Source: Fimbriimonadales bacterium (GTDB lineage: Bacteria > Armatimonadota > Fimbriimonadia > Fimbriimonadales > GBS-DC). From it: a DNA stretch of 64,000 bases. A program made the position numbers and the translations under genes. Numbering within the stretch: the stretch's first letter is position 1; each line of letters starts with the position of its first letter. Under the pieces are notes generated by a model. That model was not told the origin of the DNA. It did no database searches and saw only the letters and a list, made by a program, of their open reading frames with translations. The stretch spans positions 492,546 to 556,545 of the forward strand of contig BPGO01000001.1 in the NCBI GenBank assembly GCA_026003075.1, read 5' to 3'. Shown piece by piece: positions 54,739 through 62,988 of this stretch.

Positions 54739-54941
54739 GCGTTTGCACCCCCGTCTTCCCAGATCGGGAGCTCTTCAATCGAGGGCACACGCTCCAGAAT
54801 CTCGTCGGGTGTGGGCAACGGCGCGTCGAGAACCATCGGGTCGTTCTCCGTGTTCGGCACAACGGGCTTGAGCGTAATCTCGAACTCCGTATCGTTGATG
54901 CGTACCTTCTCCTTGACAGTAGTGTCGTTCGTCATAGTCAT
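54735..54941 (-). CDS. Small acidic protein ending GGANA (possible ubiquitin-like modifier)
   Basis: The 68-residue product (66 if it starts at the second ATG, 54935, which has the better-spaced GGAG) has a beta-hairpin-like KVRINDTEFEITLKP at 12-26, then a Pro- and Glu-rich region and the end LPIWEDGGANA. The Gly-Gly near the C-terminus and the ATGA-coupled E2-like gene suggest a modifier made as a precursor with three extra residues. It is shorter than a full beta-grasp domain and the middle does not show the rest of that fold. It could instead be an E2 partner or substrate. Confidence 0.5.
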   Translation of the reverse strand: MTMTNDTTVKEKVRINDTEFEITLKPVVPNTENDPMVLDAPLPTPDEILERVPSIEELPIWEDGGANA

Positions 54942-54964
54942 CGTCTCCTTATTCGGATACTGTT

Positions 54965-54970
54965 ATTATA
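54965..54970 (-). promoter_or_regulatory. -10 box (TATAAT) of the E2-like operon
   Basis: On the minus strand TATAAT ends 23 nt before ATG 54941, followed by AAGGAG. Confidence 0.55.
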
Positions 54971-55040
54971 CGAGGCATAGCACCGAGAAGTTCCAAGTAG
55001 GTTCTTAATTTGTGAGAATTCAGCCCCCAATTCTACGATG

Positions 55041-55070
55041 TTGACATTTGGGCTTAAAATGGGCTATACT
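55041..55070 (+). promoter_or_regulatory. Sigma70-type promoter TTGACA-N18-TATACT
   Basis: TTGACA is at 55041-55046 and TATACT at 55065-55070, the best classical promoter in the window. It serves the dockerin-like gene that starts 19 nt on. Confidence 0.8.
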
Positions 55071-55089
55071 ATAGGCGAGGGTTGAAAGG

Positions 55090-56106
55090 ATGAAACGATT
55101 AATACTTTACTTGGCGTTAGGCGGCTTATTCATCGGTACTGCATACAGTCAGCAGTCCTTTTTGCTGATTCCTGACTGGACGAACGATCGTGTAATTGCA
55201 GTTAGCCCAGTGGATGGCAGTCTCATCGACGCAAACTTCATCCCGACGAACAGTACTCTTTTCGCCTCTCCCAAGCATGCGCTACCGACTCCGCGTGGGA
55301 CAATCCTCGTCGCTGACCAGGTTAGGGACGCTATCCATGAGTTCGATGGCTTTGGAACCTACCTACGCACGATTGCTGACCTCCCAAACAACGGGATTGA
55401 CAACATTCGCGGAATCGCTATTCGCGAGGGCAAGCTCTATGTTACGGTCGGCTCTGGGACCTATCAGAACACGATTCAGCGTTTCAATTTGGATGGCACG
55501 GGGCAAGAGACCTTTATTAACCAGAACCTGAATAGCCCGTTCGCTATCTACTTTCGTGAGAATGATATGCTGGTGAGCAACTCGGATGCAAGCGCCCTCA
55601 TACGACAGTTCGATCTGAGCGGCGCGTTTTTGGGGCAGTGGGGCGGCGCTACTATCCGCTTCCCGCAGCAGATCACACGCCGTCGAACGAACGGCAACCT
55701 GCTGGTGGCAGGGTTCAGCACCCCCGCGGGAATATACGAGTTCGACGCTGCAGGTAATCAGGTGGCGTACTATAATGTCAGCAGTGGTCCTCGCGGCGCT
55801 TATGAACTGGAGAACGGGCTGATTCTGTTCACTGACGCTGCAGGTGTGAAGGTGTTCGATCCGAACGCCCCAAACCCTGCTAACACCGTGCAGACCCTCG
55901 TGACTGGCGGGAACTTTCAATACATCGAGTTGTACGCGATTCTGCCGGGCGATGTGAACCGCGACCGCTGTGTAGACGATTCGGACTTATTGGAAGCGCT
56001 GTTCCAATTTGGCGGGAGCGGACGCGCGGATTTGAACGGCGACTTCGTCGTAGACGACGCCGATTTGCTCATCGTGTTGTTCAACTTCGGCGCAGGGTGT
56101 GAATAG
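55090..56106 (+). CDS. Secreted NHL/propeller protein with C-terminal dockerin-like repeats
   Basis: The 338-residue protein has a signal peptide (MKRLILYLALGGLFIGTAYS), a six-blade-type beta-propeller (TNDRVIAVSPVDGSL, GTILVADQVRDAIHEFD and on to about residue 270) and a final pair of calcium loops: GDVNRDRCVDDSDLLEALFQ and ADLNGDFVVDDADLLIVLFN, each a DxNxDxxVDDxDL dockerin or EF-hand-like unit. The pair likely anchors the protein to cohesin-like partners or binds calcium. A ribosome site (GAAAGG) lies before the ATG. Function unknown; the tail type is common in Armatimonadota. Confidence 0.8.
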   Translation: MKRLILYLALGGLFIGTAYSQQSFLLIPDWTNDRVIAVSPVDGSLIDANFIPTNSTLFASPKHALPTPRGTILVADQVRDAIHEFDGFGTYLRTIADLPNNGIDNIRGIAIREGKLYVTVGSGTYQNTIQRFNLDGTGQETFINQNLNSPFAIYFRENDMLVSNSDASALIRQFDLSGAFLGQWGGATIRFPQQITRRRTNGNLLVAGFSTPAGIYEFDAAGNQVAYYNVSSGPRGAYELENGLILFTDAAGVKVFDPNAPNPANTVQTLVTGGNFQYIELYAILPGDVNRDRCVDDSDLLEALFQFGGSGRADLNGDFVVDDADLLIVLFNFGAGCE

Positions 56107-56145
56107 CCGCCGCTGACGACAAGGCGTGCTGGGGAACTGTTGCTC

Positions 56146-57735
56146 CTATCCGGAGGTTTCTCGGTTGTGAGTTCCCCATCCGCCTCCACCGGGGGTGCGA
56201 ATAGTCAAAATCGCGCCTGCAGGCACTCGTATCACGCCTTTGCTCAGTTCGGCGTCCACCTCGCCGTCGATGTGGAGTAGGTTCTGTCCGCGTTTACCGG
56301 GTTTGCCGCCCTGTAAGCCGTAGGGTGGGCGTCGGCGTCGCTCGGTAAGGAGTGTGAGGATGGTTTCCGTCAGGAACTGATAGCTGCGCACGATTCCGTC
56401 GCCGCCGCGCCGTAGCCCTGAACCGCCCGTGCGTTCTGCCAGACGATATTCCAGTACGCGCACGGGGTACGTGCTCTCGATGGCTTCTACGGGGGTGTTG
56501 CGCGTGTTCGTCATGTGGGTGTGGATTCCGCTTGCGCCGTCGGCGTCGGGGTGTGCGCCTGCTCCGCCTGCGAGCGTTTCATAGTAGACAAACGGCTTGC
56601 GGCGGATGGGGTCGTAGCCGCCAAATAGAATGTTATTCATGGTGCCTTGCGAGGCGGCGGGGATTTTCTCAGGGAGCGCGTGTGCCAGCGCCCCCAGCAG
56701 TGCATCCACGATGCGCTGCGAGGTCTCCACATTGCCCCCTGCAACGGCGGCGGGCGGCTGTGCGTTCACAATCGTTGCTGGGGGGGCAACAACCTCGATA
56801 GGTCGCCAACACCCGTCGTTGGTGGGCGTCTCTTCGGGCAATAGGCAACGCACCACATAGTAACACGCAGCATGGGTCACGGCTTCCGGGGCGTTCAGCC
56901 CGCCTTCAGTTTGGGGTGCGCTGCCGGTGAAGTCGAATCGCACGGTTCCACGCTCGGTGGCAGGGGCGACGACGCGCACCCGAATCGGCAGGTCGCGATT
57001 GCCCCGTCCATCGTCATCTAAGTAGTCGGTGAACTCGTAGTCGCCGGGTGGGATTTGCTGGAGCGCGGCGCGGGTGAGTTGCTCGCTGTAGCTCATCAGC
57101 ATCTCAAAACGCGATTCCCAGACGGCTTTGCCTTCGCTTTCCAACAGTGCCTGAAAGCGCTTCACGCCCATCCGATTCGCGCCAATCTGCGCCATCAGGT
57201 CGCCCTGTCGCTCGTCGGGTGTGCGCACATTATGCAGGATAAACTGCAAGGCGGACTCGTTCAATGTACCCTTTTCGATGAGTTTCACCGGTGGAATGCG
57301 CAGACCTTCCTCGTAGATTTCGCTGGCGAGAGGCATCGAGCCGGGCGTCGCGCCGCCCGTGTCGGCATGGTGCGCCCGACTCGCCACAAAGCCCACCAGT
57401 TCGCCCTCTACGAACACAGGTGCGACCAGTGTCCAGTCGGGGAGGTGCGTGCCTGCGTGGTAAGGATCGTTTGTCAGCACCATGTCGCCCTCGCGCCAGT
57501 CGAAACGCGGCAGGAGATATTTTAGCAGCAACGGCATCGCACCCAAATGCACGGGGATATGGGCAGCTTGCGCTATTAGCCTACCCTGCGCGTCGAACAG
57601 GGCACAGGAGTAGTCCCTGCGCTCTTTGATGTTAGGCGAGCAGGCAGCGTACTCCAGCACGGCGCCCATCTCTTCGGGGATGGCACTCAGACGCTCATGG
57701 TACAGCCAAATGTGCGAGGGGTCAAAGGTCTGCAT
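56146..57735 (-). CDS. Hydantoinase B / oxoprolinase subunit (HyuB)
   Basis: The 529-residue protein has ERRDYSCALFDAQGRLIAQA, the HyuB opening, NDPYHAGTHLPDWTLVAPVF and HHADTGGATPGSMPLASEIY with the metal-site His and Asp, and RTGGSGLRRGGDGIVRSYQF near the end. It works with an HyuA (oxoprolinase A) ATPase subunit to open 5-oxoproline, hydantoins, or to carboxylate ketones. No HyuA gene is adjacent, so its partner is elsewhere and its substrate is not clear. Confidence 0.93.
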   Translation of the reverse strand: MQTFDPSHIWLYHERLSAIPEEMGAVLEYAACSPNIKERRDYSCALFDAQGRLIAQAAHIPVHLGAMPLLLKYLLPRFDWREGDMVLTNDPYHAGTHLPDWTLVAPVFVEGELVGFVASRAHHADTGGATPGSMPLASEIYEEGLRIPPVKLIEKGTLNESALQFILHNVRTPDERQGDLMAQIGANRMGVKRFQALLESEGKAVWESRFEMLMSYSEQLTRAALQQIPPGDYEFTDYLDDDGRGNRDLPIRVRVVAPATERGTVRFDFTGSAPQTEGGLNAPEAVTHAACYYVVRCLLPEETPTNDGCWRPIEVVAPPATIVNAQPPAAVAGGNVETSQRIVDALLGALAHALPEKIPAASQGTMNNILFGGYDPIRRKPFVYYETLAGGAGAHPDADGASGIHTHMTNTRNTPVEAIESTYPVRVLEYRLAERTGGSGLRRGGDGIVRSYQFLTETILTLLTERRRRPPYGLQGGKPGKRGQNLLHIDGEVDAELSKGVIRVPAGAILTIRTPGGGGWGTHNRETSG

Positions 57736-57807
57736 CGCAAATAATCACCTCAGAGACGCTGCGCTTCCTTGATACGGGCGCGGCAGCAGTCCTGTGAGTT
57801 GCGGGGT

Positions 57808-58407
57808 TTATTGGGAGCGAGTGGATGAGTCCTCCTCTTGCTTGGGTGGTGCGGCGAAGGTCGCTCCCAGCTCCAGTTTCAGCCCTGCAAATCGTTTCGG
57901 TTCAAAGGGGCGTGTGGGAGGCGTTGTGGAGACCAACAGGTAGCCCTCTGGTGTCCACTGATACTCTTCCACCACCAGCGTCTCTGGGTCAACAAGCCAC
58001 ACCCACGGCACGCCTGCTCGTCGATAGGCATCCAGTTTTTCCACACGGTCATAGCTCGCGTTGCTGGGCGAAAGCACCTCTGCGACGAGGTCTGGGGCGC
58101 CTTGGATATATCCACGCGAATACAAAAGAAGGTTCTCGGTGGCAAGGTATACGATGTCTGGTCCCACAAGGTCGCCTGTGGGTAGGTCTACATTAATATC
58201 TGCCCAGACCTTGCCCAGATTGTTTTGACGCGCATATTCCCATAGCTTGGAAGCCAACCATACCATGATTTCCTGGTGTTCTCCCGTTAGTCGATTCACC
58301 TCAACAGCCTCCCCTTGAATGTAGTCATAGTATGGAGGTCCCTCAGGGATCTGCTCGAACTCCTGACGGCTCATGCGGGTGCGTTTCTGGTTCAGCGTGG
58401 CTATCAT
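57808..58407 (-). CDS. Uma2-family (DUF820) PD-(D/E)XK nuclease-like protein
   Basis: The 199-residue protein has YDYIQGEAVEVNRLTGEHQE with the first conserved Glu, VGPDIVYLATE (the PD motif) and APDLVAEVLSPSNASYDRVE (the ExL/K stretch) then YRRAGVPWVWLVDPETLVVE. This is the Uma2 fold, found in many copies in cyanobacteria, Chloroflexota and Armatimonadota. Its cellular role is unknown. The promoter box is at 58426-58431. Confidence 0.92.
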   Translation of the reverse strand: MIATLNQKRTRMSRQEFEQIPEGPPYYDYIQGEAVEVNRLTGEHQEIMVWLASKLWEYARQNNLGKVWADINVDLPTGDLVGPDIVYLATENLLLYSRGYIQGAPDLVAEVLSPSNASYDRVEKLDAYRRAGVPWVWLVDPETLVVEEYQWTPEGYLLVSTTPPTRPFEPKRFAGLKLELGATFAAPPKQEEDSSTRSQ

Positions 58408-58425
58408 AAAAAATCTCCCCTTCCG

Positions 58426-58431
58426 ATTATA
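58426..58431 (-). promoter_or_regulatory. -10 box (GGTATAAT) of the Uma2 gene
   Basis: On the minus strand TATAAT ends 18 nt before ATG 58407, with GGGGAG between. Confidence 0.6.
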
Positions 58432-58488
58432 CCTCAGCGCAGGGGGATTCCAAATAGAACGTCTATCTGCCTAAAATTAGGTGTTGAT

Positions 58489-59844
58489 ATGCAATCGCCA
58501 CTGACTTTTGCGGAGATACTCGGCGCGCTGAGCCATGCGCTGGACATTACCGAAGGGCAGCCGCGCGGGCATGCGGTTCGCACTGCCTACCTCGCGTTGC
58601 GCATAGGGCAAGAACTCAAACTGACAGACCCGGAACTGCGCGACCTTTACAAAGCAAGCTTGCTCAAGGATGCGGGCTGTTCCAGCAATGCGGTGCGCGT
58701 GTATAAAGTGTTCGCCGCGGATGACCTGCTGACCAAGCGGGATGTGAAGTTGATTAACTGGTCGAACCCGCTGGAATCGATGCGTTTCGCGTTGGAGCAC
58801 ATGATGCCCGGAGCGAACATTTTCCAGAAGATTGTGCACGCACTGCGTGAGACGCGCGGCTCGGTTGGGGTGATGGATGAGGTCACTCAGGCGCGTTGTA
58901 CACGGGGTGCGATGATCGCTCGTTATATTGGTTTCACCGAGCAGGTCGCTCAAGCCATTGAGTATCTGGATGAACATTGGGACGGGAAAGGCTCACCCTA
59001 TAAACTCAAAGGCGAGCAGATACCCCTGCTGGCGCGGATTTTGTGTTTGTGCCAAACGATGGAGGTGTTTGCGGCGACTTTTGGTGTAGACGCCGCGTAC
59101 GAAATGCTCCATCAGCGGAACCGACGCTGGTTTGACCCGGAGTTGGTACGTGCTGCGTGCAGTTTCCAAAATGATCGTGCGTTTTGGGCGTTGCATGCCG
59201 AAATGCTTCACAATCCCGATATGCGACCGCCGATGCCCGACTTGACACGACAGGTATTGCCCAGCGATATTGACCGCGTTTGTGAAGCGTTTGCAATGAT
59301 TGTAGACGCGAAATCGAGCTTCACGGCTGAGCATTCGCGTCGTGTGGCGCGATACGCTGTGCAGATCGCTGAGGCGCTGGGCTGGGATGCGGAGCGGGTG
59401 AACTTTATCTATCGCGCGGGATTGCTGCACGATATCGGCAAGCTGGGGGTGTCTAACGCGATTTTGGAGAAGCCGGGCAAACTCACCGACGCGGAGTTCG
59501 AAGCGATTCGGGCGCACCCGCGCTACACTTACGAAATCCTACGCCGTGTCCGCTCGTTCGCATGGCTGGCGGAGGTGGCAGGGGCGCACCATGAGCGACT
59601 GGATGGACGCGGCTATTGGCAGGGGCGTACTGCGGAACAGCTCACGATTGAGATGCGGATTCTTGCCGTCGCGGATGTGTTTGACGCACTGAGTGCGGAA
59701 CGCCCCTATCGCCCTGCGCTGCCACTGACGCAGGTGTTCGAGATTATGGAACGCGATAGTGGCGCCGCGTTGGACGGCACGCTCGTCGCGACTTTGAAAT
59801 CGCTCATGCAGCACGCGGACAACTCAATTCCCGACGCCGCTTGA
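58489..59844 (+). CDS. Tandem HD-domain protein, C-terminal HD-GYP-like phosphodiesterase
   Basis: The 451-residue protein has two HD domains. The first (residues 5-190) has RGHAVRTAYLALRIG and LLKDAGCSSNA, where the usual HD pair is KD, so it looks degenerate, yet EYLDEHWDGKGSP keeps an HD-GYP look. The second (260-440) is complete: TAEHSRRVARYAVQIAEALG, LLHDIGKLGVSNAIL, AHHERLDGRGYW (GYW in place of GYP) and ADVFDALSAERPYRPALP. It likely degrades cyclic di-GMP or another cyclic dinucleotide. The ATG at 58489 is chosen; a TAAAAT box 11 nt before it may be the promoter. No partner receptor domain. Confidence 0.85.
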   Translation: MQSPLTFAEILGALSHALDITEGQPRGHAVRTAYLALRIGQELKLTDPELRDLYKASLLKDAGCSSNAVRVYKVFAADDLLTKRDVKLINWSNPLESMRFALEHMMPGANIFQKIVHALRETRGSVGVMDEVTQARCTRGAMIARYIGFTEQVAQAIEYLDEHWDGKGSPYKLKGEQIPLLARILCLCQTMEVFAATFGVDAAYEMLHQRNRRWFDPELVRAACSFQNDRAFWALHAEMLHNPDMRPPMPDLTRQVLPSDIDRVCEAFAMIVDAKSSFTAEHSRRVARYAVQIAEALGWDAERVNFIYRAGLLHDIGKLGVSNAILEKPGKLTDAEFEAIRAHPRYTYEILRRVRSFAWLAEVAGAHHERLDGRGYWQGRTAEQLTIEMRILAVADVFDALSAERPYRPALPLTQVFEIMERDSGAALDGTLVATLKSLMQHADNSIPDAA

Positions 59845-59846
59845 GG

Positions 59847-59852
59847 TATCAT
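59847..59852 (+). promoter_or_regulatory. -10 box (GGTATCAT) of the RibD-like reductase gene
   Basis: TATCAT ends 8 nt before ATG 59861, and favours it over the TTG one codon upstream. Confidence 0.5.
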
Positions 59853-59860
59853 GCGCTTTG

Positions 59861-60589
59861 ATGATTCGGCTCATCGACCGCACGGGCTGGCAGGGCGAGC
59901 CAGAGCAGCTCTATAGGGAGACGGCGTCGTTTCCTGCGCCACCGCCCGACCGCCCCTACATTTTCACCAACACCGTAAGCACGTTGGATGGCAAGCTGAT
60001 TTTAGGCGATGTGGGGAGTAGCGCTGCTGGCTTGGGCAGCCCGATGGATCAACAGTTGATGCACCGCCTGGAAGCGCTTGCCGATGCAGTGGTCATTGGC
60101 AGCAGCACGCTCCGTGCGGATAAGCATATGAACTATCCGCCCAACCTCTATCGCGCGGTCGTGACGACCGGCGGCGATTTGCCCACGGATCACGACTTCT
60201 TTCAGAAATGCGAGGACGGGCGTGCCCTTGTATTTGCCCCAAAGCATATCCCGCCCGATAAAAAACTCGCTTTAGAGCGTGTGGCAACCGTGCATTTAGT
60301 GGGCGAGACGCGCGTAACCATCCCCGAAGTCGTGCGGATCTTGCACACCCACTACGAGGTACGCTATCTGCTGGTGGAGGGCGGCGGCAGCTTGAATTTT
60401 TACTTTTTCGAGGCGGATCTGGTGGATGAGATTTTCCTCACTCTCGCGCCGCGGGTAAAGGGGGGCGCGCACCTCCCCACGATGGTCGACGGCGCAGGTT
60501 TACCCCGCGAGCAAGCCCCCCGCTATGCGCTGATTTCTGCCTACCTGCACGAGAGCGAGCTGTTTCTGCGCTATCGGAGGGTGCGATGA
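59861..60589 (+). CDS. RibD C-terminal-domain reductase (DHFR-like)
   Basis: The 242-residue protein is the reductase half of RibD alone: YIFTNTVSTLDGKLILGDVG (NADPH site), DAVVIGSSTLRADKH and YEVRYLLVEGGGSLNFYFF near residue 160. It may reduce the pyrimidine intermediate of riboflavin synthesis or another substrate, since free RibD-C proteins have varied roles. It overlaps the next gene by 4 bp (ATGA). Confidence 0.88.
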   Translation: MIRLIDRTGWQGEPEQLYRETASFPAPPPDRPYIFTNTVSTLDGKLILGDVGSSAAGLGSPMDQQLMHRLEALADAVVIGSSTLRADKHMNYPPNLYRAVVTTGGDLPTDHDFFQKCEDGRALVFAPKHIPPDKKLALERVATVHLVGETRVTIPEVVRILHTHYEVRYLLVEGGGSLNFYFFEADLVDEIFLTLAPRVKGGAHLPTMVDGAGLPREQAPRYALISAYLHESELFLRYRRVR

Positions 60590-61005
60590 CCCTGCGCGAG
60601 TTTGTGCGCGACCAAATCCAAACGATTTTTGACGCTCTGAAAGCAGGCGGCTCACCCCCGATTGGCGAGTATGACATTGCCCAACTCAAAGAGTGCCAGC
60701 GGCGTGCTACGCTGCAAGTAGGCGCAACCAACTTCCAGCCCGATGCGGTTGTGCTGGAGTTTATCTTTCAGGACGCGAGCCTCGGTCCCGCGGTGCTGAG
60801 TGTGCGCGTGCCCACTCCTGAGCCGATCGTGTACATGCCCGTGCCCGACTGGGTGATTGAGGATGTGTGGCAAGGCGATGTGACGGGGTCGTTCCGTTTT
60901 CGTTCGGAGGCGGAGCGACTGCTGGAGGCGTTCCGAGAGCAGGTGTTCACCGAGCGGAACCGCACCTATTTCGAAAAGAGCGATCTCCCCAAGCGCAGAG
61001 ATTAA
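60586..61005 (+). CDS. Conserved hypothetical protein downstream of the reductase
   Basis: The 139-residue protein starts with the ATGA overlap to the reductase gene. It has an N-terminal helix (MTLREFVRDQIQTIFDALKA) and a beta-rich middle (AVVLEFIFQDASLGPAVLSV, YMPVPDWVIEDVWQGDV). No signal peptide or membrane helix is visible and I do not recognise a family. Its coupling to the reductase suggests a shared role. Confidence 0.65.
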   Translation: MTLREFVRDQIQTIFDALKAGGSPPIGEYDIAQLKECQRRATLQVGATNFQPDAVVLEFIFQDASLGPAVLSVRVPTPEPIVYMPVPDWVIEDVWQGDVTGSFRFRSEAERLLEAFREQVFTERNRTYFEKSDLPKRRD

Positions 61006-61020
61006 CGCCTAAGCAAGCGG

Positions 61021-61026
61021 TATAAT
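61021..61026 (+). promoter_or_regulatory. -10 box (GGTATAAT) of the acyltransferase-waaA operon
   Basis: TATAAT ends 7 nt before the GTG at 61034, the strongest of the leaderless-type boxes by consensus. Confidence 0.62.
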
Positions 61027-61033
61027 CCCTTGC

Positions 61034-61711
61034 GTGGTTGTGGAGCGTTCGGAGCGGGATATTCGTCGGGCGAAGCGGTTGGGCAGGCTGGGCTATGCCT
61101 TAGCACGGGGGCTGGGGCGTACCGTGCGCCTGTATGTGGAGGGCTGGGAGCCGATTGAGCAGCACCTGCAGCATGGTACGGGCGCGGTGATGGTCTCGTG
61201 GCATGGACGCACCCTGATACCAGCGAACTTTATGAAGGGGCGCGGGATCCTGGCGATGATTTCCCTCTCGCGCGATGGCGACATCCAGAACGAAATCTTT
61301 ACGCGGTTCGGCTTCCGCACGCTACGCGGTTCCACCAGTCGGGGTGGGGTACGCGCCGCGCTCGAAGCCGCACGCGAGGTCAAAAAAGGCGCGGTGTTAG
61401 CCTTCACACCCGACGGTCCGCGCGGACCCAGCGGTAAGTTCCAACCGGGGGCATTGCTTATTGCCCAGAAAGCAGGGGTTCCTCTCTACCCCGCTGGCGT
61501 CAGCGCCTATCCCCGAGTGTTGCTTCCTACATGGGACAGGTATCTCATTCCGCTGCCGTTTGCCCGTGCAGCGTTCCTGATTGGGCAGCCCGTGTGGGTT
61601 CCCGAAGACGCTGACAAGGATGAGTTTGCCCGCCTCGCCGAGCAGCTGGAACACGCGATTAACGCGCTGGAGTCGCGTGCGGAAGCCATCGCACGGGGGG
61701 CGAGACCGTGA
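61034..61711 (+). CDS. DUF374 lysophospholipid acyltransferase-family protein
   Basis: The 225-residue protein has VMVSWHGRTLIPANFMKGRG with the catalytic His near residue 57, IQNEIFTRFGFRTLRGSTSR GG and FTPDGPRGPSGKFQPG near 122-137, the DUF374 signature of the LPLAT superfamily. It probably acylates a lipid A or lipid precursor at the inner membrane. The next gene, waaA, overlaps it by 4 bp (GTGA), the arrangement expected for an envelope-lipid operon. Start at GTG 61034. Confidence 0.9.
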   Translation: MVVERSERDIRRAKRLGRLGYALARGLGRTVRLYVEGWEPIEQHLQHGTGAVMVSWHGRTLIPANFMKGRGILAMISLSRDGDIQNEIFTRFGFRTLRGSTSRGGVRAALEAAREVKKGAVLAFTPDGPRGPSGKFQPGALLIAQKAGVPLYPAGVSAYPRVLLPTWDRYLIPLPFARAAFLIGQPVWVPEDADKDEFARLAEQLEHAINALESRAEAIARGARP

Positions 61712-62988
61712 TCCGCCTGCTATACAACCTCTTCTTGCTGCTGACGACCCCACTATGGTCAGCGTATGTGGCGGCTCGGCTGTTGGGCGGTTCGTGGCGC
61801 GACCGCTGGCGCGAGCGCTTCGGTTCCGTGCCGATACCGCCTCCCTCCGGTAAGCCACGCCTCTGGATCCACTGTGTGTCGGTTGGCGAGACGTTGGCGG
61901 CGCAACCTGTGGTAAAACTACTGCGTCACGCCCTGCCCGATTACGAAATCGTGTTCAGCACCACCACACCCACTGGACAACAGACTGCCCGCGACACCTT
62001 GCGCGATTGGGTGGATTACTTTATCTATTTCCCACTGGACTTACCCTTTGTGGTGCGGCGTGTGCTACGGCGCGTGCAGCCGCGCGTGTTAATCCTCTTC
62101 GAGACGGAGTTGTGGCTGAACTTACTGGCGGAGCAGAAGCATCGGGGTGGGCGTGTGCTGGTGTTGAACGGACGGATTAGCGACCGCACGGCGCGCCGCG
62201 CCCCCAAGTCGCGCCCCATCTACCAGTTCATGCTACGCTGTGTGGACTTCATCTGCGCCCAGTCGCCGACAGATGCGGCGCGATTTATCGCGTTGGGGGC
62301 ATCCCCCTCGCGTGTGGAGGTGTGCGGCAACACGAAGTTCGACCAAGCATTGGGCGCGGTGGAACGCAGTGCTGAAGCGTGGCGAATCGAGTTATCACTG
62401 CCCCACGGTGCGCCCGTAATTGTCGTGGGGAGCACACGCGCTCCCGAAGAGGAGCAACTCATTGCGGACGCCTATCAGCAAGTGTTGCGCGCGCTGCCCG
62501 AAACCTGTCTGGTGCTTGCTCCGCGTCATCTGGAGCGCGTGGAGGAGGTGGAACGGTTGTTGCAAGGACGTGGCTGGCGCACGCATCGACGTAGTCAGTT
62601 GCCGCTGCCCGACGGTCAGCACGCGCAGGTGGTGATTGTGGACACCTTCGGCGAGCTGGCAAGCCTGTACGGCGTGGCCGATGTGACGGTCGTGGGGGGA
62701 GCGTTTGCGTCGCTGGGGGGACAGAACCTGTTCCAGCCCCTTGCGCACGGCAAACCCGTCTTTTTCGGTCCCCACACCCACAACTTCCGCGATATTGCGC
62801 AACTCGCCAAAGCGGCGGGCGTCGGTTTTGAAGTGCGCACCGCGACGGAACTCGCCGAAGGCATCCTGCGCTTACTACACGACCCCAAACTCCGCGAGCA
62901 AATCGGTCAGCAAGCCGCGGAACTGATTAAGAGGCACCAAGGCGCCGCGCAGCGATGCGTGGAGCAAGTCCTGCGGTGGATTCAGTGA
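61708..62988 (+). CDS. waaA: 3-deoxy-D-manno-octulosonic acid transferase
   Basis: The 426-residue GT-B enzyme adds KDO to lipid A. It starts with a membrane anchor (LLYNLFLLLTTPLWSAYVAA), WDRWRERFG-type SWRDRWRERFGSVP, then LWIHCVSVGETLAAQPVVKL (catalytic Glu), SPTDAARFIALGASPSRVEV and GGAFASLGGQNLFQPLAHGK in the donor-binding half. Coupled by overlap to the DUF374 acyltransferase. The last 7 bp overlap the convergent hydrolase gene. It supports a diderm cell with LPS. Confidence 0.95.
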   Translation: MIRLLYNLFLLLTTPLWSAYVAARLLGGSWRDRWRERFGSVPIPPPSGKPRLWIHCVSVGETLAAQPVVKLLRHALPDYEIVFSTTTPTGQQTARDTLRDWVDYFIYFPLDLPFVVRRVLRRVQPRVLILFETELWLNLLAEQKHRGGRVLVLNGRISDRTARRAPKSRPIYQFMLRCVDFICAQSPTDAARFIALGASPSRVEVCGNTKFDQALGAVERSAEAWRIELSLPHGAPVIVVGSTRAPEEEQLIADAYQQVLRALPETCLVLAPRHLERVEEVERLLQGRGWRTHRRSQLPLPDGQHAQVVIVDTFGELASLYGVADVTVVGGAFASLGGQNLFQPLAHGKPVFFGPHTHNFRDIAQLAKAAGVGFEVRTATELAEGILRLLHDPKLREQIGQQAAELIKRHQGAAQRCVEQVLRWIQ

